Positions 5,810 through 6,416 of a DNA stretch of 6,416 bases are shown in pieces. Made by a program: the position numbers and the translations under genes. The DNA is from an uncultured Coriobacteriia bacterium. GTDB taxonomy: Bacteria; Actinomycetota; Coriobacteriia; Coriobacteriales; QAMH01. The first letter of the stretch is position 1; every line of letters begins with the position of its first letter. The notes beneath the pieces are model-generated. The model searched no databases. It was not told where the DNA came from and saw nothing but the letters and a program-made list of their open reading frames with translations. The DNA is taken from assembly GCA_949283445.1 (NCBI GenBank), contig CASDTD010000154.1:1-6416 (forward strand), read 5' to 3'.

Positions 5810-6416
5810 TTACAGCTCGATGTCGGCCTCCGGCCTCATGAACGGGAACAGCAACACGTCGCGGATGGAGTCGTTGTTGGTCAACAGCATGACCATGCGG
5901 TCGATGCCGATGCCGATGCCACCTGCCGGCGGCATGCCGTACTCCAGCGCGCGGATGTAGTCCTTGTCATAATCCATCGCCTCGTCGTCGCCGGCGGCCT
6001 TCTGACGCATCTGCTCGGCGAAACGCTCCTGCTGGTCCACCGGGTCGTTGAGTTCGGAAAACGCGTTGGCGTACTCATGACCGCAAATGAAGAGCTCGAA
6101 GCGCGAGGTGAGCTCGGGATTTTCGGGCTTCTTCTTGGCCAACGGGCTGATTTCGAGCGGGTGGTCGCACACGAAGGTAGGCTCGACGATGCTGTCTTCC
6201 ACCAGCTCCTCGAAAATCTCGGAGATGAGCTTGCCCTTGCCCCACGATTCCTGCACCTCGACACCGGATTTCTTCGCCAGCGCACGCAGGTCTTCCAGGC
6301 TGCGGTCAAACGAGACGTCCTCGCCTGCCGCCTCGCTGGCGAGCTCGATCATGGTCGCGCGCCTGAACGGCTTGGAGAAGTCGATTTCGTGATCCTGGTA
6401 GGTGCACTGCAGCGAG
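5810..6416 (-). CDS. lysS: Lysyl-tRNA synthetase, class II, C-terminal 201 residues (5' end outside window)
   Basis: This cytoplasmic enzyme charges tRNA-Lys with lysine. The reading frame is open from the window edge (first full codon at 6415, beginning [13 protein letters not shown]) to the TAA at 5812-5810. Class II LysRS blocks appear in order: [35 protein letters not shown] (FSELND at 6061-6044), [19 protein letters not shown], and motif 3 [15 protein letters not shown] (GIGIGIDR at 5920-5897), which carries the ATP-contacting arginine. [13 protein letters not shown] is the usual C-terminal end, here followed by a short acidic ADIEL. An internal Met at 6352 is not the start, because the conserved frame continues upstream of it. 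The anticodon-binding OB domain and motifs 1 and 2 should lie beyond the window (whole family about 490-510 residues). The gene ends in a strong terminator. Confidence 0.96.
   Translation of the reverse strand, partial: SLQCTYQDHEIDFSKPFRRATMIELASEAAGEDVSFDRSLEDLRALAKKSGVEVQESWGKGKLISEIFEELVEDSIVEPTFVCDHPLEISPLAKKKPENPELTSRFELFICGHEYANAFSELNDPVDQQERFAEQMRQKAAGDDEAMDYDKDYIRALEYGMPPAGGIGIGIDRMVMLLTNNDSIRDVLLFPFMRPEADIEL

Noticed and set aside
5810..6352. A 180-residue stand-alone gene starting at the Met at 6352.
   Set aside because: The lysyl-tRNA synthetase frame continues upstream to the window edge with family-like sequence ([17 protein letters not shown]), so the Met is internal.

Overview
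The window is a compact, high-GC bacterial chromosomal segment. All recognisable genes lie on the minus strand. In transcription order, from high to low coordinate, they are: lysS (3' part), clpC, a diadenylate cyclase gene of the DisA type, ispD, ispF and cysS (5' part). Strong G/C preference at third codon positions, a ClpC resembling actinobacterial ClpC1, and the gene order all point to a Gram-positive lineage. My best guess is Actinomycetota, perhaps Coriobacteriia. That is inference from protein flavour and layout, not a database match.

Layout. 6416-5810 holds the C-terminal 201 residues of class II lysyl-tRNA synthetase, followed by a strong intrinsic terminator (5783-5751). 5809-5463 is the only long gap. 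It holds that terminator, three degenerate direct repeats of about 30-38 bp, a perfect 6-bp inverted repeat and a probable clpC promoter with a strong Shine-Dalgarno sequence. 5462-2889 is a complete clpC. A 14-bp hairpin without a U-run lies between clpC and the next gene. 2779-2243 encodes a 178-residue DisA-type diadenylate cyclase domain that lacks the rest of DisA. ispD (2214-1351) and ispF (1350-877) abut exactly. After a 78-bp gap with two small hairpins, cysS starts at 798 and runs off the window.

How the genes work together. lysS and cysS charge tRNAs, and clpC encodes a protein-quality-control unfoldase. ispD and ispF are two steps of the MEP isoprenoid pathway, and the cyclase makes the second messenger c-di-AMP. 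They are not one pathway. They form a reduced version of a housekeeping neighbourhood seen in Bacillus (lysS ... ctsR-mcsA-mcsB-clpC-radA-disA-yacL-ispD-ispF ... cysS) and, rearranged, in Mycobacterium. Here radA, yacL and the ctsR-mcsAB heat-shock regulators are absent from their usual places.

The content is mostly ordinary core genome. I see no mobile element, tRNA or rRNA gene, CRISPR array or defence system. The observations most worth following up are the DisA lacking its DNA-binding part in a locus that has also lost radA, the repeat-bearing clpC upstream region, and an apparently genuine N-terminal extension on IspD.
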